The notes: generated by a model from the sequence alone, not told the origin. 64,000 bases of DNA from Janthinobacterium psychrotolerans (GCF_001677885.1 NZ_LOCQ01000051.1:1-64000); one strand, 5' to 3'. Positions 24,705 to 34,827 are shown, counted from the first letter of the stretch. A program made the numbers and translations.

Positions 24705-24728
24705 CATCGCCGGCGGGCGCCGGCGATG
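24705..24728. repeat. Perfect GC-rich inverted repeat
   Basis: CATCGCCGGCG and CGCCGGCGATG face each other across two bases, just downstream of the alpha/beta hydrolase stop. It lacks a T run on either strand, so it is a hairpin of uncertain role, perhaps a weak terminator or mRNA 3' end stabiliser. Confidence 0.4.
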
Positions 24729-24742
24729 TTGTCAAGCAATGA

Positions 24743-25717
24743 TCAGGACTTGATGAAGGCCAGCAGGTCTTCGTTCAGGCGATCCTTGTGGGTGGTCGGC
24801 AGGCCGTGCGGCGCGCCTTCATAGATGATCAGCCTGGCGTTCTTGATGATCCTGGCCGACGCCTTGCCCGCTGCGTCGATCGGCACGATCTGGTCGTCGC
24901 TGCCGTGTACCACCAGGGTCGGCACGGTGATTTTCTTCAGGTCGGCCGTGTAGTCGACTTCCGAGAATTCCTTGATGCAGTCGTAGGCATTCTTGATGCC
25001 GCACTGCATGCCTTGCAGCCAGAACGTGTCGCGCTGGCCCTGCGTGACTTTCGAACCGGGACGGTTGGCGCCATAGAAAGGACCCGACAGATCCTTGAAG
25101 AACTGCGAGCGGTCGGCCAGCACGCCGGCGCGGATGCCGTCGAAGACCGACATCGGCAGGCCACCCGGATTGGTTGGCGACTGCACCATTTGCGGCGGCA
25201 CGGCGCCCACCAGCACGGCCTTGGCCACGCGTTTTTCGCCATGGCGGCCGATATAGCGCGCCACTTCGCCGCCACCGGTCGAGTGGCCGACCAGGGTTGC
25301 GCCCTTGATGTCGAGCGCGTCGAGCAGGGTTGCCAGGTCGTCGGCGTAGGTGTCCATGTCGTTGCCCTGCCAAGGCTGGCTCGACAGGCCATGGCCGCGG
25401 CGGTCATGCGCGATCACGCGGTAGCCGTGGCTGGCCAGGAACATCATCTGGTCTTCCCAGGCGTCGCCCTGCAGCGGCCAGCCGTGGCTGAACACCACTG
25501 GCGTGCCGGTGCCCCAGTCCTTGAAGTGAATCACGGTGCCGTCCTTGACGGTGATGCTGTTGACGGTCGGCTTGCCGGCTGCGGTGGCGGCGGGTTTGGC
25601 GGCAGCGGCGGCAGCGCCGCCGGTGGCCAGCAGGCCTGCGCCGGCGGCAACGCCAGCGACGCTGACCAGCAGTTTGCGGCGCGAGGTGATTTCTTCGGCT
25701 TCGATTTTCCTGGACAT
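24743..25717 (-). CDS. Tat-exported alpha/beta hydrolase (non-haem chloroperoxidase-like)
   Basis: ATG 25717 follows AAGGAAA. The 324-residue product begins with a twin-arginine signal, TSRRKLLVS (Arg13/Arg14), then a long hydrophobic Ala-rich stretch to about residue 48. The alpha/beta-hydrolase catalytic Ser146 is in VGHSTGGGE, Asp in [10 protein letters not shown] and His in [22 protein letters not shown] and DRRGHGLS are typical of cofactor-free haloperoxidases and arylesterases. Most relatives are cytoplasmic, so the Tat leader suggests a folded periplasmic or secreted enzyme. It is divergent from a DoxX gene. Confidence 0.88.
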   Translation of the reverse strand: MSRKIEAEEITSRRKLLVSVAGVAAGAGLLATGGAAAAAAKPAATAAGKPTVNSITVKDGTVIHFKDWGTGTPVVFSHGWPLQGDAWEDQMMFLASHGYRVIAHDRRGHGLSSQPWQGNDMDTYADDLATLLDALDIKGATLVGHSTGGGEVARYIGRHGEKRVAKAVLVGAVPPQMVQSPTNPGGLPMSVFDGIRAGVLADRSQFFKDLSGPFYGANRPGSKVTQGQRDTFWLQGMQCGIKNAYDCIKEFSEVDYTADLKKITVPTLVVHGSDDQIVPIDAAGKASARIIKNARLIIYEGAPHGLPTTHKDRLNEDLLAFIKS

Positions 25718-25920
25718 GATGTTTCCTTCAGTATGGGTTGGGGTGGGGACGGCATGAAGCAGTGTAGTGAGCGGCCTGCAAAAACACTCCTGCCAAAAGG
25801 CCAGTGGCCGCGCACTTTTTCGCCTGCCGCGCTGGCCTTTTGGCAGGCGCTGGGGGCAGGCGGGCTGCCTATGATGGAAAGTCATGGCGCGTGGCGCCTT
25901 TCCTTTCCTGGAGCAAGACA

Positions 25921-26337
25921 ATGAAACCATCCCACTGGCTGTCAACGCTGATCGGCCCATTTACCCCCGATGCGGGCCTGCTGTTTGCGCGCGTGACGGG
26001 CGCGCTGCTGGTGCTGCATGTGCACGGCCTGCCCAAGCTGCTGCATTTTTCCGATGAACTGGCGCATATCGACGACCCGCTGCACATGGGCCGCGCGCTG
26101 ACCCTGTATTGCGCGCTGTTCGCCGAACTGGTCTGCCCGGTGCTGGTGGCCGTCGGCCTGCTCACGCGCCTGGCCGCCTTGCCGTTTCTGTTCCTGCTGC
26201 TGGTGTCGATGTTCCTGGTGCACCCGGACTGGAGCATCGCCGACGGCCAGTTCGGCTGGCTGCTGATCATCGTCTTCGGCACCATCGCCGTCAGTGGCGC
26301 GGGCAAGTATTCGGTCGATGCGCACTGGCGCTCCTGA
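25921..26337 (+). CDS. DoxX family membrane protein
   Basis: From ATG 25921 the 138-residue product has four membrane helices, with the DoxX pattern [20 protein letters not shown] in the first helix region. [22 protein letters not shown] follows later. DoxX proteins are small quinone- or redox-associated membrane proteins, with several linked to thiosulfate oxidation or oxidative-stress complexes. It is divergent from the Tat hydrolase with about 200 bases between. The physiological partner is not evident. Confidence 0.85.
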   Translation: MKPSHWLSTLIGPFTPDAGLLFARVTGALLVLHVHGLPKLLHFSDELAHIDDPLHMGRALTLYCALFAELVCPVLVAVGLLTRLAALPFLFLLLVSMFLVHPDWSIADGQFGWLLIIVFGTIAVSGAGKYSVDAHWRS

Positions 26338-26613
26338 GGACGCCGGTGTCGTGCATGGCGTGACTCTTTCCATCAGGAATTTTGCTATCGCTCACTAGGT
26401 GAAGCACCGCACGGTTAGGGCTGCGCGACGCGGTTAAGGTAGCTACAACAGCTCGCTGTTGATGCTTATACCGAGACGCAGTTCTGTGTCCTCGACTGAT
26501 ATCCATCAACCTGGCAGCGTTTAGTCGCCTCCTGTTGCAGGAGGCGAGGAAAATCATGATTCGGTCAGGCATCGAGCATGGTTGGATTTTATTTACACTA
26601 AAAGGAAACCATC
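26338..26613. other. Intergenic leader region with two hairpins
   Basis: Two short inverted repeats lie here: CAACAG-CTCG-CTGTTG near 26447-26462 and CGCCTCCTG-TTG-CAGGAGGCG at 26526-26546. Neither is followed by T residues, so they are not terminators. They could be leader structures upstream of the DUF883-like gene. No coding frame is supported. Confidence 0.35.
26526..26546. repeat. Perfect 9-base stem hairpin
   Basis: CGCCTCCTG and CAGGAGGCG flank a TTG loop in the leader of the DUF883-like gene. The right arm contains AGGAGG, a ribosome-binding-like sequence sequestered by the left arm, although no start codon follows at a usable distance. Confidence 0.45.
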
Positions 26614-26973
26614 ATGAACGCAAACGCAATCGACAAAGCCGCCAACGACATCAACAACACCGCCCAGGATGCCCGCAAGGACGTGCACAACGCCGTCGAC
26701 AAAGCGGCCGAAAAAGCCCAGCCGATGGTCGACAAAGTCGCTGCCAGCGTACACAGCGGCGTGGACCAGGTCGGCGAAAAAATCAATGCCGTCACCGATT
26801 CCGTCAGCTCGGCATCGGAAAAGCTGATGGAACGCAGCAAGGAGTGGACCGCCGCCGCCCAGCGCGCCGGCGAAACGGGCCGCACCTACGTACGCGAACG
26901 CCCGGCCACCTCGCTGCTGGTCGCCCTGGCAGCCGGTTATGGCCTGTCGAAACTGCTCGGTGCACGCAGGTAA
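26614..26973 (+). CDS. DUF883/ElaB-YqjD-like membrane-anchored protein
   Basis: This 119-residue product has an Ala/Asp/Lys-rich helical N-terminal region (about 5-85), a RERPATSL boundary and a C-terminal membrane helix (about 100-117, LLVALAAGYGLSKLLGARR). E. coli ElaB, YqjD and YgaM have this arrangement and tether ribosomes to the inner membrane in stationary phase. AAAAGGAAA precedes the ATG. The next gene is a KatE-type catalase, so a joint stress role is plausible but inferred. A long hairpin with a TGCTTTT tail follows. Confidence 0.8.
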   Translation: MNANAIDKAANDINNTAQDARKDVHNAVDKAAEKAQPMVDKVAASVHSGVDQVGEKINAVTDSVSSASEKLMERSKEWTAAAQRAGETGRTYVRERPATSLLVALAAGYGLSKLLGARR

Positions 26974-27002
26974 TCACTGACGCTGTCCAGACAGTGTCTG
27001 CC

Positions 27003-27058
27003 ATGGGCGCTGGCCCGGTTTGCCTTGATGGCGTACCGGTCCGGCGCCCATTGCTTTT
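27003..27058 (+). terminator. Terminator with long stem
   Basis: ATGGGCGC pairs with GCGCCCAT, extended inward by CCGG pairs, around a loop of about 25 bases, and is followed by TGCTTTT. It separates the DUF883-like gene from the catalase gene. Confidence 0.6.
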
Positions 27059-27141
27059 GAGCCCGCAATTCCTACCCGCTTGAAACTGTTGGTCTTGTTC
27101 ATTGTTTTATCCGAGTTCCCTTTGATGTCCACAGGAGATAT

Positions 27142-29550
27142 ATGGCTACCAAACAAACCCCCCCATCGGTCGATGGCGCAGGTTCCGTGTTAAGCAGCTC
27201 GGGCGGTCCGTCCGACACCACCCCGCCGCAAAGCCTGGGCAGCAGCAATGATGCGGCCGCCACCCTGCTGCGCAAGGTCGCCGCCAGCCAGGCGCTGGCC
27301 GACGCCATGCCCGGCAATCCGAATGTCGCCGGCCAGTACGGCGCGGCGGCGCGCACGCCGCAAGAGGGCGTGCATGTGTCGGCCAGCGACCCTGCCGCCA
27401 CCGGCAGCACCACCGGCGAAACCACGGCCTCGCCGAAAACCGGCAATGGCCAGCCTGCGCTGGGCGCCAATGCCGGCACGGCGCCGCTGGACCGCGTGCG
27501 CGCCGACGACAGCGGCCGCGTGCTGACCACCAACCAGGGCGTGCCGGTCGGTGACAACCAGAATTCCCTGAAAGCGGGCCTGCGCGGCTACACGCTGATG
27601 GAAGACTTCATTTTGCGTGAAAAAATCACGCATTTCGACCATGAGCGCATTCCCGAGCGCGTGGTCCATGCGCGCGGTTCGGCCGCCCATGGCTACTTCG
27701 AATGCTACAAGGAACAAAGCGACCTGACGCGCGCCTCGCTGTTTGCCAAGGCCGGCAAGCGCACGCCCGTGTTCGTGCGGTTTTCCACCGTGGCCGGCGA
27801 ACGCGGTTCGACCGATACGGCGCGCGACGTGCGCGGCTTTGCCGTCAAGTTCTACACGGACGAAGGCAACTGGGACCTGGTCGGCAATAATATGCCGGTC
27901 TTCTTTATCCAGGACGCGATGAAGTTCCCGGACCTGGTGCACGCCGTTAAGCCCGAGCCGCACAACGGCATCCCGCAGGCGGCCAGCGCGCATGATACCT
28001 TCTGGGATTTCGCCTCGTTGATGCCGGAAATTACCCATATGCTGATGTGGGCCATGTCCGACCGCGCGATTCCGCGCAGTTATCGCACCATGCAGGGTTT
28101 CGGCGTGCACACCTTCCGCCTGGTTAATGCCGAAGGCAAATCCGTGTTCTGTAAATTCCACTGGTCGCCGATGGCCGGCACGCATTCGCTGGTATGGGAC
28201 GAGGCCGTCAAGATCAGTGGCGCCGATTCCGATTTCCACCGCCGCGACCTGTGGGAAGCGATCGAAGCGGGCGCCTATCCCGAGTGGGAACTGGCGTTGC
28301 AGGTGTTTACGGAAGAGCAGGCCGAAGCGTTCGAATTCGACGTGCTCGATCCGACCAAGCTGATTCCCGAAGAAATGGTGCCATTGACACCGGTCGGCAA
28401 GATGGTGCTCAACCGCAATCCTGATAATTTCTTTGCCGAAACCGAACAGGTGGCGTTCTGTACCGCCCATATCGTGCCCGGCATCGATTTTTCCAACGAT
28501 CCGCTGCTGCAAGGGCGTATCCACTCCTATGTGGACACGCAGATCAGCCGGCTCGGTGGCGCCAATTTCCACGAGATCCCGATCAATTCGCCGATCGCAC
28601 CCCTGCACAACAACCAGCGCGACGGCATGCACCGCCAGGCCATCAACCGTGGCCGCGTGGCGTATGAGCCGAACTCGCTGGCCGGCGGCGCGCCGTTCCA
28701 GGCTGGCGGCCGCGGCTTCAACAGCTTTCCGCAAGCCGCGGATGGCGACAAGGTGCGCGGCAAGCCCGAGAAATTTGCCGAGCATTATGGCCAGGCGCGC
28801 CTGTTCTTTATCAGCCAGACGCCGCCCGAGCAGGACCATATTGTCAACGCCTTCCGCTTCGAGCTGACCAAGGTGCAGACCGTGGCCATTCGCAAGCGCA
28901 TCGTGGCCATGCTGCGCAATGTCGATGAGACGCTGGCGCAGCGCGTGGCCGATGGGCTGGGCCTGGCCTTGCCGCCAGCCATGCCGACGCTGGACCTGGT
29001 GCCGATTCCCGACTACGCGCCGGCGCCGTCGCTGTCGCTGACACACCGTCCGGGCAGCACCGGCATCCATACCAGGCGCGTGGCCATCCTGGTCGGCCCT
29101 GGCGTGGACGCGGCGCAGGTGCGCGACATCTACGGCGCGCTGCTGGCCGACGGCGCCGTGCCGCGCCTGGTGGGCAGCGCCCTGGGCCCGGTCGACACCC
29201 AGGCCGGCGCACCGCTGGCTGTCGAAGTGACGCTGGAAACGGCACCGGGCGTGCTGTTCGACGCCGTCGTCATCCCCGACGGCGCAGCGGCCATCGAACA
29301 ACTGAGCCTGGACGCCAACGCGCTCGACTTCGTGCGCCAGCAGTACCGCCACTGCAAGCCGCTGCTGGTGATCGACGCCGGCAAGGCCCTGCTCGACAAG
29401 GCCGGCGTGCCCTTGACCTTGCCGGACGGTAGCGCCGACCCGGCCATCATCATCGCCGCCGCCGGCGATGCAAAGGCGGTGGCGGCGTTCAAGCAGGCGC
29501 TGGCCGGGCAGCGTGCATATGCGCGCGAAACGGATCCGCCGCGTGTCTGA
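27142..29550 (+). CDS. katE: Large-subunit haem catalase (KatE/HPII type)
   Basis: This 802-residue monofunctional catalase decomposes H2O2. Active-site His176 lies in [12 protein letters not shown], Asn in [15 protein letters not shown] and the haem-ligand tyrosine region in [14 protein letters not shown] (proximal loop). The C-terminal flavodoxin/GATase-like domain (from about residue 640, [15 protein letters not shown]) identifies the large clade-2 type. It is about 50 residues longer than E. coli HPII because of a Ser/Gly/Thr/Ala-rich low-complexity N-terminus (about 1-120). Some of that shows [16 protein letters not shown] order. AGGAGATAT precedes the ATG, and a terminator follows. The location next to a stationary-phase-type protein fits. 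Confidence 0.96.
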   Translation: MATKQTPPSVDGAGSVLSSSGGPSDTTPPQSLGSSNDAAATLLRKVAASQALADAMPGNPNVAGQYGAAARTPQEGVHVSASDPAATGSTTGETTASPKTGNGQPALGANAGTAPLDRVRADDSGRVLTTNQGVPVGDNQNSLKAGLRGYTLMEDFILREKITHFDHERIPERVVHARGSAAHGYFECYKEQSDLTRASLFAKAGKRTPVFVRFSTVAGERGSTDTARDVRGFAVKFYTDEGNWDLVGNNMPVFFIQDAMKFPDLVHAVKPEPHNGIPQAASAHDTFWDFASLMPEITHMLMWAMSDRAIPRSYRTMQGFGVHTFRLVNAEGKSVFCKFHWSPMAGTHSLVWDEAVKISGADSDFHRRDLWEAIEAGAYPEWELALQVFTEEQAEAFEFDVLDPTKLIPEEMVPLTPVGKMVLNRNPDNFFAETEQVAFCTAHIVPGIDFSNDPLLQGRIHSYVDTQISRLGGANFHEIPINSPIAPLHNNQRDGMHRQAINRGRVAYEPNSLAGGAPFQAGGRGFNSFPQAADGDKVRGKPEKFAEHYGQARLFFISQTPPEQDHIVNAFRFELTKVQTVAIRKRIVAMLRNVDETLAQRVADGLGLALPPAMPTLDLVPIPDYAPAPSLSLTHRPGSTGIHTRRVAILVGPGVDAAQVRDIYGALLADGAVPRLVGSALGPVDTQAGAPLAVEVTLETAPGVLFDAVVIPDGAAAIEQLSLDANALDFVRQQYRHCKPLLVIDAGKALLDKAGVPLTLPDGSADPAIIIAAAGDAKAVAAFKQALAGQRAYARETDPPRV

Positions 29551-29584
29551 TGATGGTTTGATCATTGTGTAGATGCAGCACCAG

Positions 29585-29612
29585 GGGCAGATCCATCGGA
29601 TCTGCCCTTTTT
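29585..29612 (+). terminator. Rho-independent terminator
   Basis: GGGCAGATCC and GGATCTGCCC form a perfect ten-base stem with a three-base loop, followed by five T residues. It ends the catalase transcript. Confidence 0.9.
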
Positions 29613-29739
29613 CTTGCCTGGTTCGGCGTTTATACATTGAAAACAATAAAAATTCCCGGCGGTGATATGCTGCTGACTGTAGCGATTGGTGCCTCCGTGC
29701 AGCAATGAAACGCGCCAGCAACCCGATCACGATAGCCGC

Positions 29740-31434
29740 ATGGACAAGTACACACCACGAACCTGGAATCCGGGAGAACGCCCGACCTTGCCCGGTTCGC
29801 CATCGACGCCCGAACATTCGACGCCGAAGCGCGTCGCGTACTTTATCGTCGGCCTGATCGTGGCGCTGACCGGTGGCCTGGGCAATGGCCTGGTGACGGC
29901 CAACATCCTCAATCTGCAAGGCGCGCTGGGCGCCTACGCCTACCAGATGCAGTGGCTGCCGGCCGCCTATGTGATGACGATAGTGTCGATGAATCTGCTG
30001 CTGGTGAAGTTTCGCCAGCAGTTCGGCCTGCGCCTGTTTACGGAAGCGTTCCTGATCCTGTACGCGCTGGTCACCTTTGCCCACCTGTATGCGAACACCC
30101 TGTCGTCGGCGATCGCGGTGCGCGCCGCGCATGGCATGGTCGGTGGCGCGCTGGGCGTGCTGGGCCTGTACTACACCTTGCAGGCCTTTCCTGCAAAGCA
30201 CCGTTTGAAAGGCGTGGTGCTGGGCCTGGGCTTTGCCCAGCTGGCGCTGCCGCTGGCGCGCATCTTTACTTCGGAACTGCTGGAACTGGGCGAGTGGCAT
30301 GGCCTGTACCTGTTCGAGCTGGGCATGTGTTTGCTGGCGCTGGGCTGCGTGCTGGCCCTGAAACTGCCGCCGGGCGACCGCATGCAGACGTTCGAGCCGC
30401 TCGACTTTCTGACCTTCATTTTGTTCGCGCCGGGGGTGGCGCTGCTGTGCGCGGTGCTGGCCCAGGGCCGCACGGCATGGTGGATGGACTCGCAGTGGGT
30501 GGGCGTGTGCCTGGCCGCGTCGATACTGCTGATCGTCACCGCGCTGGCCATCGAGCATAACCGCACGCGGCCGCTGCTCAATACGCGCTGGCTGTCGACC
30601 GGCAAGATCGCCAAGCTGTTCCTGTCGGTGCTGCTGTTTCGCATCGTGCTGTCCGAGTCGACCGGCGCGGTGGGCTTCCTGCAGGCGCTGGGCCTCAATA
30701 CCGACCAGATGCAGAACCTGTTCGTTGTCGTGCTGCTGGGCAGCGTGGCGGGCCTGGTGGTCAGCGCCATCACCATCAATCCGGCCACCATCCACCGCTC
30801 GCTGATGTTCGCGCTGCTGCTGATCGCCGCCGGCGCCCTGATCGACGCGCACGCCACCAGCCAGACGCGGCCCGCCAATATGTACGTGAGCCAGTTTCTG
30901 CTGGCGTTTGGCGGCACGTATTTTCTCGGTCCCACCATGGTGGCCGGCATGGGCGCCGTGATCGCCGAGCCGCGCAACCTGGTCAGCTTTTCCGTGATGT
31001 TTACCATGACGCAGAACCTCGGCGGCCTGCTCGGTGCAGCCATCGTCGGCACCATCCAGACGGCGCGCGAAAAATACCATTCCAGCTACCTGGTCGAGCA
31101 CCTGACCCTGCTCGACCCGAACGTGGCCGCGCGCGTGCAGTCCGGCGCCAATGCCTATGGCGGCGTGCTGACCGACCCGGTGCTGCGCAGCGCCGCCGGC
31201 GTGGCCCGCCTGGGCGCGGCCGCCACGCGCGAAGCCAATGTGCTGGCCTATAACGATGTGTTTTTGATGATCGCCGTGGTTGCCATCGTGACCTTCCTGT
31301 GGATGCTGGTCAGCCAATGCTGGACCAGCATCACCACCGGCGCGCGGCGCCTGGTCGGTCCCGTGCACGACGCGCAGACCGCCATGTCCATCGTCCCCAT
31401 TACCAATTCGGAACCGAGCAATGACAGAAAATAA
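29740..31434 (+). CDS. DHA2-type MFS multidrug transporter (EmrB-like)
   Basis: From ATG 29740 the 564-residue inner-membrane product has about 14 helices, as expected for the 14-TM DHA2 drug:proton antiporters. The N-terminus NGLVTANILNLQGALGAYAYQMQWLPAAYVM corresponds to motif D1/first helices and AVRAAHGMVGGALGVLG to helix 4. It starts a three-gene operon with overlapping HlyD and NodT-type genes, so it should work as a tripartite EmrAB-TolC-type pump. The ribosome site is weak. No dedicated regulator gene is adjacent; substrates are unknown. Confidence 0.88.
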   Translation: MDKYTPRTWNPGERPTLPGSPSTPEHSTPKRVAYFIVGLIVALTGGLGNGLVTANILNLQGALGAYAYQMQWLPAAYVMTIVSMNLLLVKFRQQFGLRLFTEAFLILYALVTFAHLYANTLSSAIAVRAAHGMVGGALGVLGLYYTLQAFPAKHRLKGVVLGLGFAQLALPLARIFTSELLELGEWHGLYLFELGMCLLALGCVLALKLPPGDRMQTFEPLDFLTFILFAPGVALLCAVLAQGRTAWWMDSQWVGVCLAASILLIVTALAIEHNRTRPLLNTRWLSTGKIAKLFLSVLLFRIVLSESTGAVGFLQALGLNTDQMQNLFVVVLLGSVAGLVVSAITINPATIHRSLMFALLLIAAGALIDAHATSQTRPANMYVSQFLLAFGGTYFLGPTMVAGMGAVIAEPRNLVSFSVMFTMTQNLGGLLGAAIVGTIQTAREKYHSSYLVEHLTLLDPNVAARVQSGANAYGGVLTDPVLRSAAGVARLGAAATREANVLAYNDVFLMIAVVAIVTFLWMLVSQCWTSITTGARRLVGPVHDAQTAMSIVPITNSEPSNDRK

Positions 31435-32605
31435 CAACACGCCGCCACCCGCCACGACTGTGCCAACGCCGGCTCCCGCTCCAGCCCCTGCGCCTGCCGC
31501 CGCGCCGCCCGAGCGGCGCCTGCAATGGCTCTCGACCCTGGCCTTTGCCGCCGTCGCTTTGGTGGGCGTGCTGATCGTGCTGTATGCCTGGCGCTTGCCG
31601 CCCTTTACCAGCCCCATCGTCACCACCGAAAACGCCACCGTGCGCGGCCAGGTGACGGTGATCGGCACGCAGTTGTCGGGCTATGTGGTGGAAGTGAATG
31701 TACAGGACTTCATGGACGTGAAGGCAGGCCAGCTGCTGGTGCGCATCGACGACCGCATCTACCAGCAGCGCTACGAGCAGGCGCAGGCCCAGCTGGCCGC
31801 GCAGGAGGCGGCGCTGTCGAACTGGGCGCAGCAGCGCGCCAGCTCCGAAGCGGGCATCGCGGTCAGCCGCGCCGCGCTGGCGAACGCCGAAGCGCAGGCA
31901 AAAAAGGCCAGCGCCGACCTCAATCGCGTGGAACAGCTGGTGGCCGACGGCTCGCTGTCGCAGCGCGAGTTCGACCAGTCGCGCGCCACCCAGGCGCAGA
32001 TGGCGGCGGCGCTGGCGCAGGCCAAGGCCAATGTCGACATTTCGCAGCAGAGCGTGCAATCGGTGGTGGTCAACAAGCAGGCGCTGGCCGCCGCCGTGGC
32101 CAATGCCGAAGCGGCCGTCAAGGCGGCCAAGATCGATCTCGATAACACGCGCATCGTCGCGCCATCGGACGGCCAGCTGGGCCAGGTGGCGGTGCGCCAG
32201 GGCGCGTTCGTCAACTCCGGCTCGCAGCTGATGGCCGTGGTGCCGCGCCAGCTGTGGGTGATCGCCAACTTCAAGGAAACGCAGATGAACGGCGTGCAGG
32301 AAGGGCAGAGCGCCACCTTCCACGTCGATGCGCTGGACGGCGCCGTGCTGACGGGCCAGGTCGAGCGCATTTCGCCGGCCACCGGTTCCGAGTTTTCCGT
32401 GCTGCCGGCAGATAACGCCACCGGCAACTACCTGAAGATCGCCCAGCGCATCCCCGTGCGCATCCGCATCGATGCGGGCCAGGCCAACGCGCGCCGGCTG
32501 GTGCCGGGCATGTCGGTGGTGGTCAGCGTCGACACCTCGGCCGTGCTGAACGATTCGGCCGACAATCCGGCGCCGCCGCCACCGCCGAAGAAAGCCAGGC
32601 CATGA
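31421..32605 (+). CDS. HlyD-family periplasmic adaptor (EmrA-like)
   Basis: This 394-residue membrane-fusion protein starts inside the MFS gene and overlaps the next gene. A Pro/Ala-rich cytoplasmic tail (about 1-25) is followed by one membrane helix (about 38-56), a biotinyl-lipoyl half (TVIGTQLSGYVVEVNVQDFMDV), a long hairpin coiled coil (about 90-230), and the second lipoyl half and barrel (DNTRIVAPSDGQLGQVAVRQG). This is the EmrA-type arrangement joining an MFS pump to an outer-membrane channel. Confidence 0.9.
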   Translation: MTENNNTPPPATTVPTPAPAPAPAPAAAPPERRLQWLSTLAFAAVALVGVLIVLYAWRLPPFTSPIVTTENATVRGQVTVIGTQLSGYVVEVNVQDFMDVKAGQLLVRIDDRIYQQRYEQAQAQLAAQEAALSNWAQQRASSEAGIAVSRAALANAEAQAKKASADLNRVEQLVADGSLSQREFDQSRATQAQMAAALAQAKANVDISQQSVQSVVVNKQALAAAVANAEAAVKAAKIDLDNTRIVAPSDGQLGQVAVRQGAFVNSGSQLMAVVPRQLWVIANFKETQMNGVQEGQSATFHVDALDGAVLTGQVERISPATGSEFSVLPADNATGNYLKIAQRIPVRIRIDAGQANARRLVPGMSVVVSVDTSAVLNDSADNPAPPPPPKKARP

Positions 32606-33987
32606 TGCGTCCGTCCCTCATCGTCACGGCTTTCGCCATGGCGCTGGCCGGTTGCGCGGCCAAGGCGCCGCCGCAACCGGCGTCAAACCTGCAGCTGCCG
32701 TCAAACTGGCGCGCGCAGGCCGCCGGCGTCGGCAGCGCCCCGGTCGAGCAGCTGTGGTGGCAGGCCTTTGGCGACCCGGTATTGAGCAATCTGGTGGCCA
32801 GCGCGCTGGCCCGCAATGGCGACCTGCGCGTGGCGCGCGCCCGCGTCGAGGAATACCGCGCGCGCCTGGCGCAGGCCGGCGCCAACCATGCGCCCACCCT
32901 GTCGTTCGACGGCTCGCCGACGCGCACCCGCACCCTGGCTTCGAACGGCGCGCCGTATGTGACCAATGTTTTCCAGGCCGAGCTGCAGGCCAGCTATGAA
33001 ATCGATGTGTGGGGCCGGCTGGCCAAGCTGACCGACGCGGCCGGCGAGAGCTTTCGCGCCGAACAGGCCAGCGTCGATGCGGCGGCCCTGTCGATCGCCG
33101 CCAGCGTGGCCACGGCCTATCTGAACCTGCGCGGCCTGGACGCCCAGCTGGCGCTCACGCAGGCGACCCTGGCGCTGCGCGCGCAGTCGCGCGAGCTGGC
33201 CCGCAAGCAGTTCGAAGTGGGCTACAGCTCGCAGCTGGAGTGGCAGCAGGCGCAATCGGAATACCATGCGGCGGCCGAACTGGTGCCGCAGCTGCAGCGG
33301 CAGATCTTTGAACAGGAAAACGCGCTGGCGCTGCTGGTTGGCGGCAACCCCGGCCCGATCGCGCGCGGCCTGCCGCTGCAGGACTTGAGCGCGCCAGCGG
33401 TGCCGGCCGGCCTGCCGTCGGAACTGCTGCGCCGCCGCCCCGATATCGCGCGCGCCGAGCATAACCTGGCGGCCGCCAACGCCAGCCTGGCCGCCACCCG
33501 CGACCAGCTGCTGCCGTCGTTCAAGCTGACCGCCACCGGCGGCGGCCAGGCCACCACCCTGAGCGACTTTCTGCATGCGCCGACGGCCCTGTGGCGCCTG
33601 ACGGCGCTGGCGGCCGGCCCGCTGTTCGACGGCGGCCGGGTGCAGGCGCAGACCGATATCGCCGGCGCCCAGCGCGACCAGTTGGTCTACACCTATGAAA
33701 ACGTGGTGCGCAACGCCTTTGCCGAAACCGAGAACAGCCTGGGGGCCATCTACCGCTTGCGCCAGCAGGCGGTGGAAAACGCCGCGCGCCGCGCCACTTC
33801 CGCCGAAACACTGCGCATCGCCCACAACCGCTACCGCAACGGCTATGCGTCCTACCTGGAAGAACTCGATGCGCAGCGCAGCTTGTACAGCGCCGACGTC
33901 GGCTTGCTGCAGCTCAAGACGCGCATCCTGGTCGCCTCGGTCGACTTGTATCGTGCGATGGGTGGCGGCTGGCAGCCTGTTCCTTAA
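32602..33987 (+). CDS. NodT-family outer membrane efflux lipoprotein
   Basis: This 461-residue product begins with a lipoprotein signal whose lipobox ALAGC ends at Cys18, and carries two OEP repeats (about 60-250 and 265-455). ASYEIDVWGRLAKLTDAAG and LRRRPDIARAEHNLAAANA are typical of the OprM/NodT family. It completes the tripartite pump, opening a trimeric channel in the outer membrane. ATGA overlap with the adaptor gene shows cotranscription. Confidence 0.92.
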   Translation: MMRPSLIVTAFAMALAGCAAKAPPQPASNLQLPSNWRAQAAGVGSAPVEQLWWQAFGDPVLSNLVASALARNGDLRVARARVEEYRARLAQAGANHAPTLSFDGSPTRTRTLASNGAPYVTNVFQAELQASYEIDVWGRLAKLTDAAGESFRAEQASVDAAALSIAASVATAYLNLRGLDAQLALTQATLALRAQSRELARKQFEVGYSSQLEWQQAQSEYHAAAELVPQLQRQIFEQENALALLVGGNPGPIARGLPLQDLSAPAVPAGLPSELLRRRPDIARAEHNLAAANASLAATRDQLLPSFKLTATGGGQATTLSDFLHAPTALWRLTALAAGPLFDGGRVQAQTDIAGAQRDQLVYTYENVVRNAFAETENSLGAIYRLRQQAVENAARRATSAETLRIAHNRYRNGYASYLEELDAQRSLYSADVGLLQLKTRILVASVDLYRAMGGGWQPVP

Positions 33988-34061
33988 GTCTGCGGCCATG
34001 GCTGGCCGGCAACTGCCGGTGTAAGATCGGCTTTATTGATGACCAACGGAGAAAAAAGGGC

Positions 34062-34802
34062 ATGGAAATTTTTGGCGTAGGCTTGCATATTCTGGTCGCA
34101 CTATTTTTTGCGGTCCATGCGGTGCGCAATGGGCAACCGATCTACTGGCTGCTGATACTGTTCCTGTTCCCGCTGCTGGGCAGCCTGGTGTATTTCGTCG
34201 CCATCTTCCTGCCCAATTCGCGCCTGCCGCAAGGCGCGCGCAAGGTGGCATCAAAGGCGGTGCAGGTGCTCGATCCGCACCGCGAACTGCGCGAAGCGCG
34301 CGCCGCCTACGACTACACGCCGACGGCGCAAAACCAGATGCGCCTGGCCAGCGCGCAGCTGGAAGCAGGCGACCCGCAGGCGGCGGCCGGCACCTATGAA
34401 GCATGCCTGCAGGGCGCCTTTGCCTCGGACCTGGAAATTCGCATGGGCGCCGCGCGCGCTTACCTGGAATGCGAGCGCGGTGCGGAAGCGTTGACGCACC
34501 TGGAATTCATCCGCCGCAGCGATATTCACTTCCGTCCCGAGATCGTGTCCTTGCTGACGGCGCGCGCGCTGGCGCAAAGTGGACGCCAGGCCGAAGCCAA
34601 GGCGCAATTCGATGACGCGCTGACGCGCCACGGCAGCTTCGAGGCGCGCGCCGAATACGCGATCTGGGCGCTGCAGCAGGGCGATGCCATCTTGTCGGAA
34701 CGCCTGTGCCAGGATATCGACAGCGCCATGCAGCGCTGGAACAGCCACACGCGCGAGATGTATGCGCCGTTGCTGGCGCGGCTGGAGGCAGCGCGGAAAT
34801 GA
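34062..34802 (+). CDS. Membrane-anchored TPR protein
   Basis: The 246-residue product has two N-terminal membrane helices (about 4-20 and 26-48) in a PLDc_N-like pattern (LLILFLFPLLGSLVYF). TPR-like helical repeats (about 75-240) follow, with QLEAGDPQAAAGTYEACLQ and ALAQSGRQAEAKAQFDDAL. Similar proteins are annotated only as tetratricopeptide proteins and likely scaffold complexes at the inner membrane. It stands alone after the efflux operon, followed by a palindromic repeat. Confidence 0.75.
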   Translation: MEIFGVGLHILVALFFAVHAVRNGQPIYWLLILFLFPLLGSLVYFVAIFLPNSRLPQGARKVASKAVQVLDPHRELREARAAYDYTPTAQNQMRLASAQLEAGDPQAAAGTYEACLQGAFASDLEIRMGAARAYLECERGAEALTHLEFIRRSDIHFRPEIVSLLTARALAQSGRQAEAKAQFDDALTRHGSFEARAEYAIWALQQGDAILSERLCQDIDSAMQRWNSHTREMYAPLLARLEAARK

Positions 34803-34827
34803 ACCCATGACCCCAGGCGCAAGGGCT

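Noticed and set aside
24705..24728. Inverted repeat as a rho-independent terminator
   Set aside because: No T run follows on either strand, so it was kept only as a repeat.
27190..31668. 1,492-codon minus-strand open frame across the catalase and MFS genes
   Set aside because: It is antisense to clear catalase and transporter genes. High third-position GC keeps the opposite frame open, and its sequence is Arg/His/Gln-rich with no domain.
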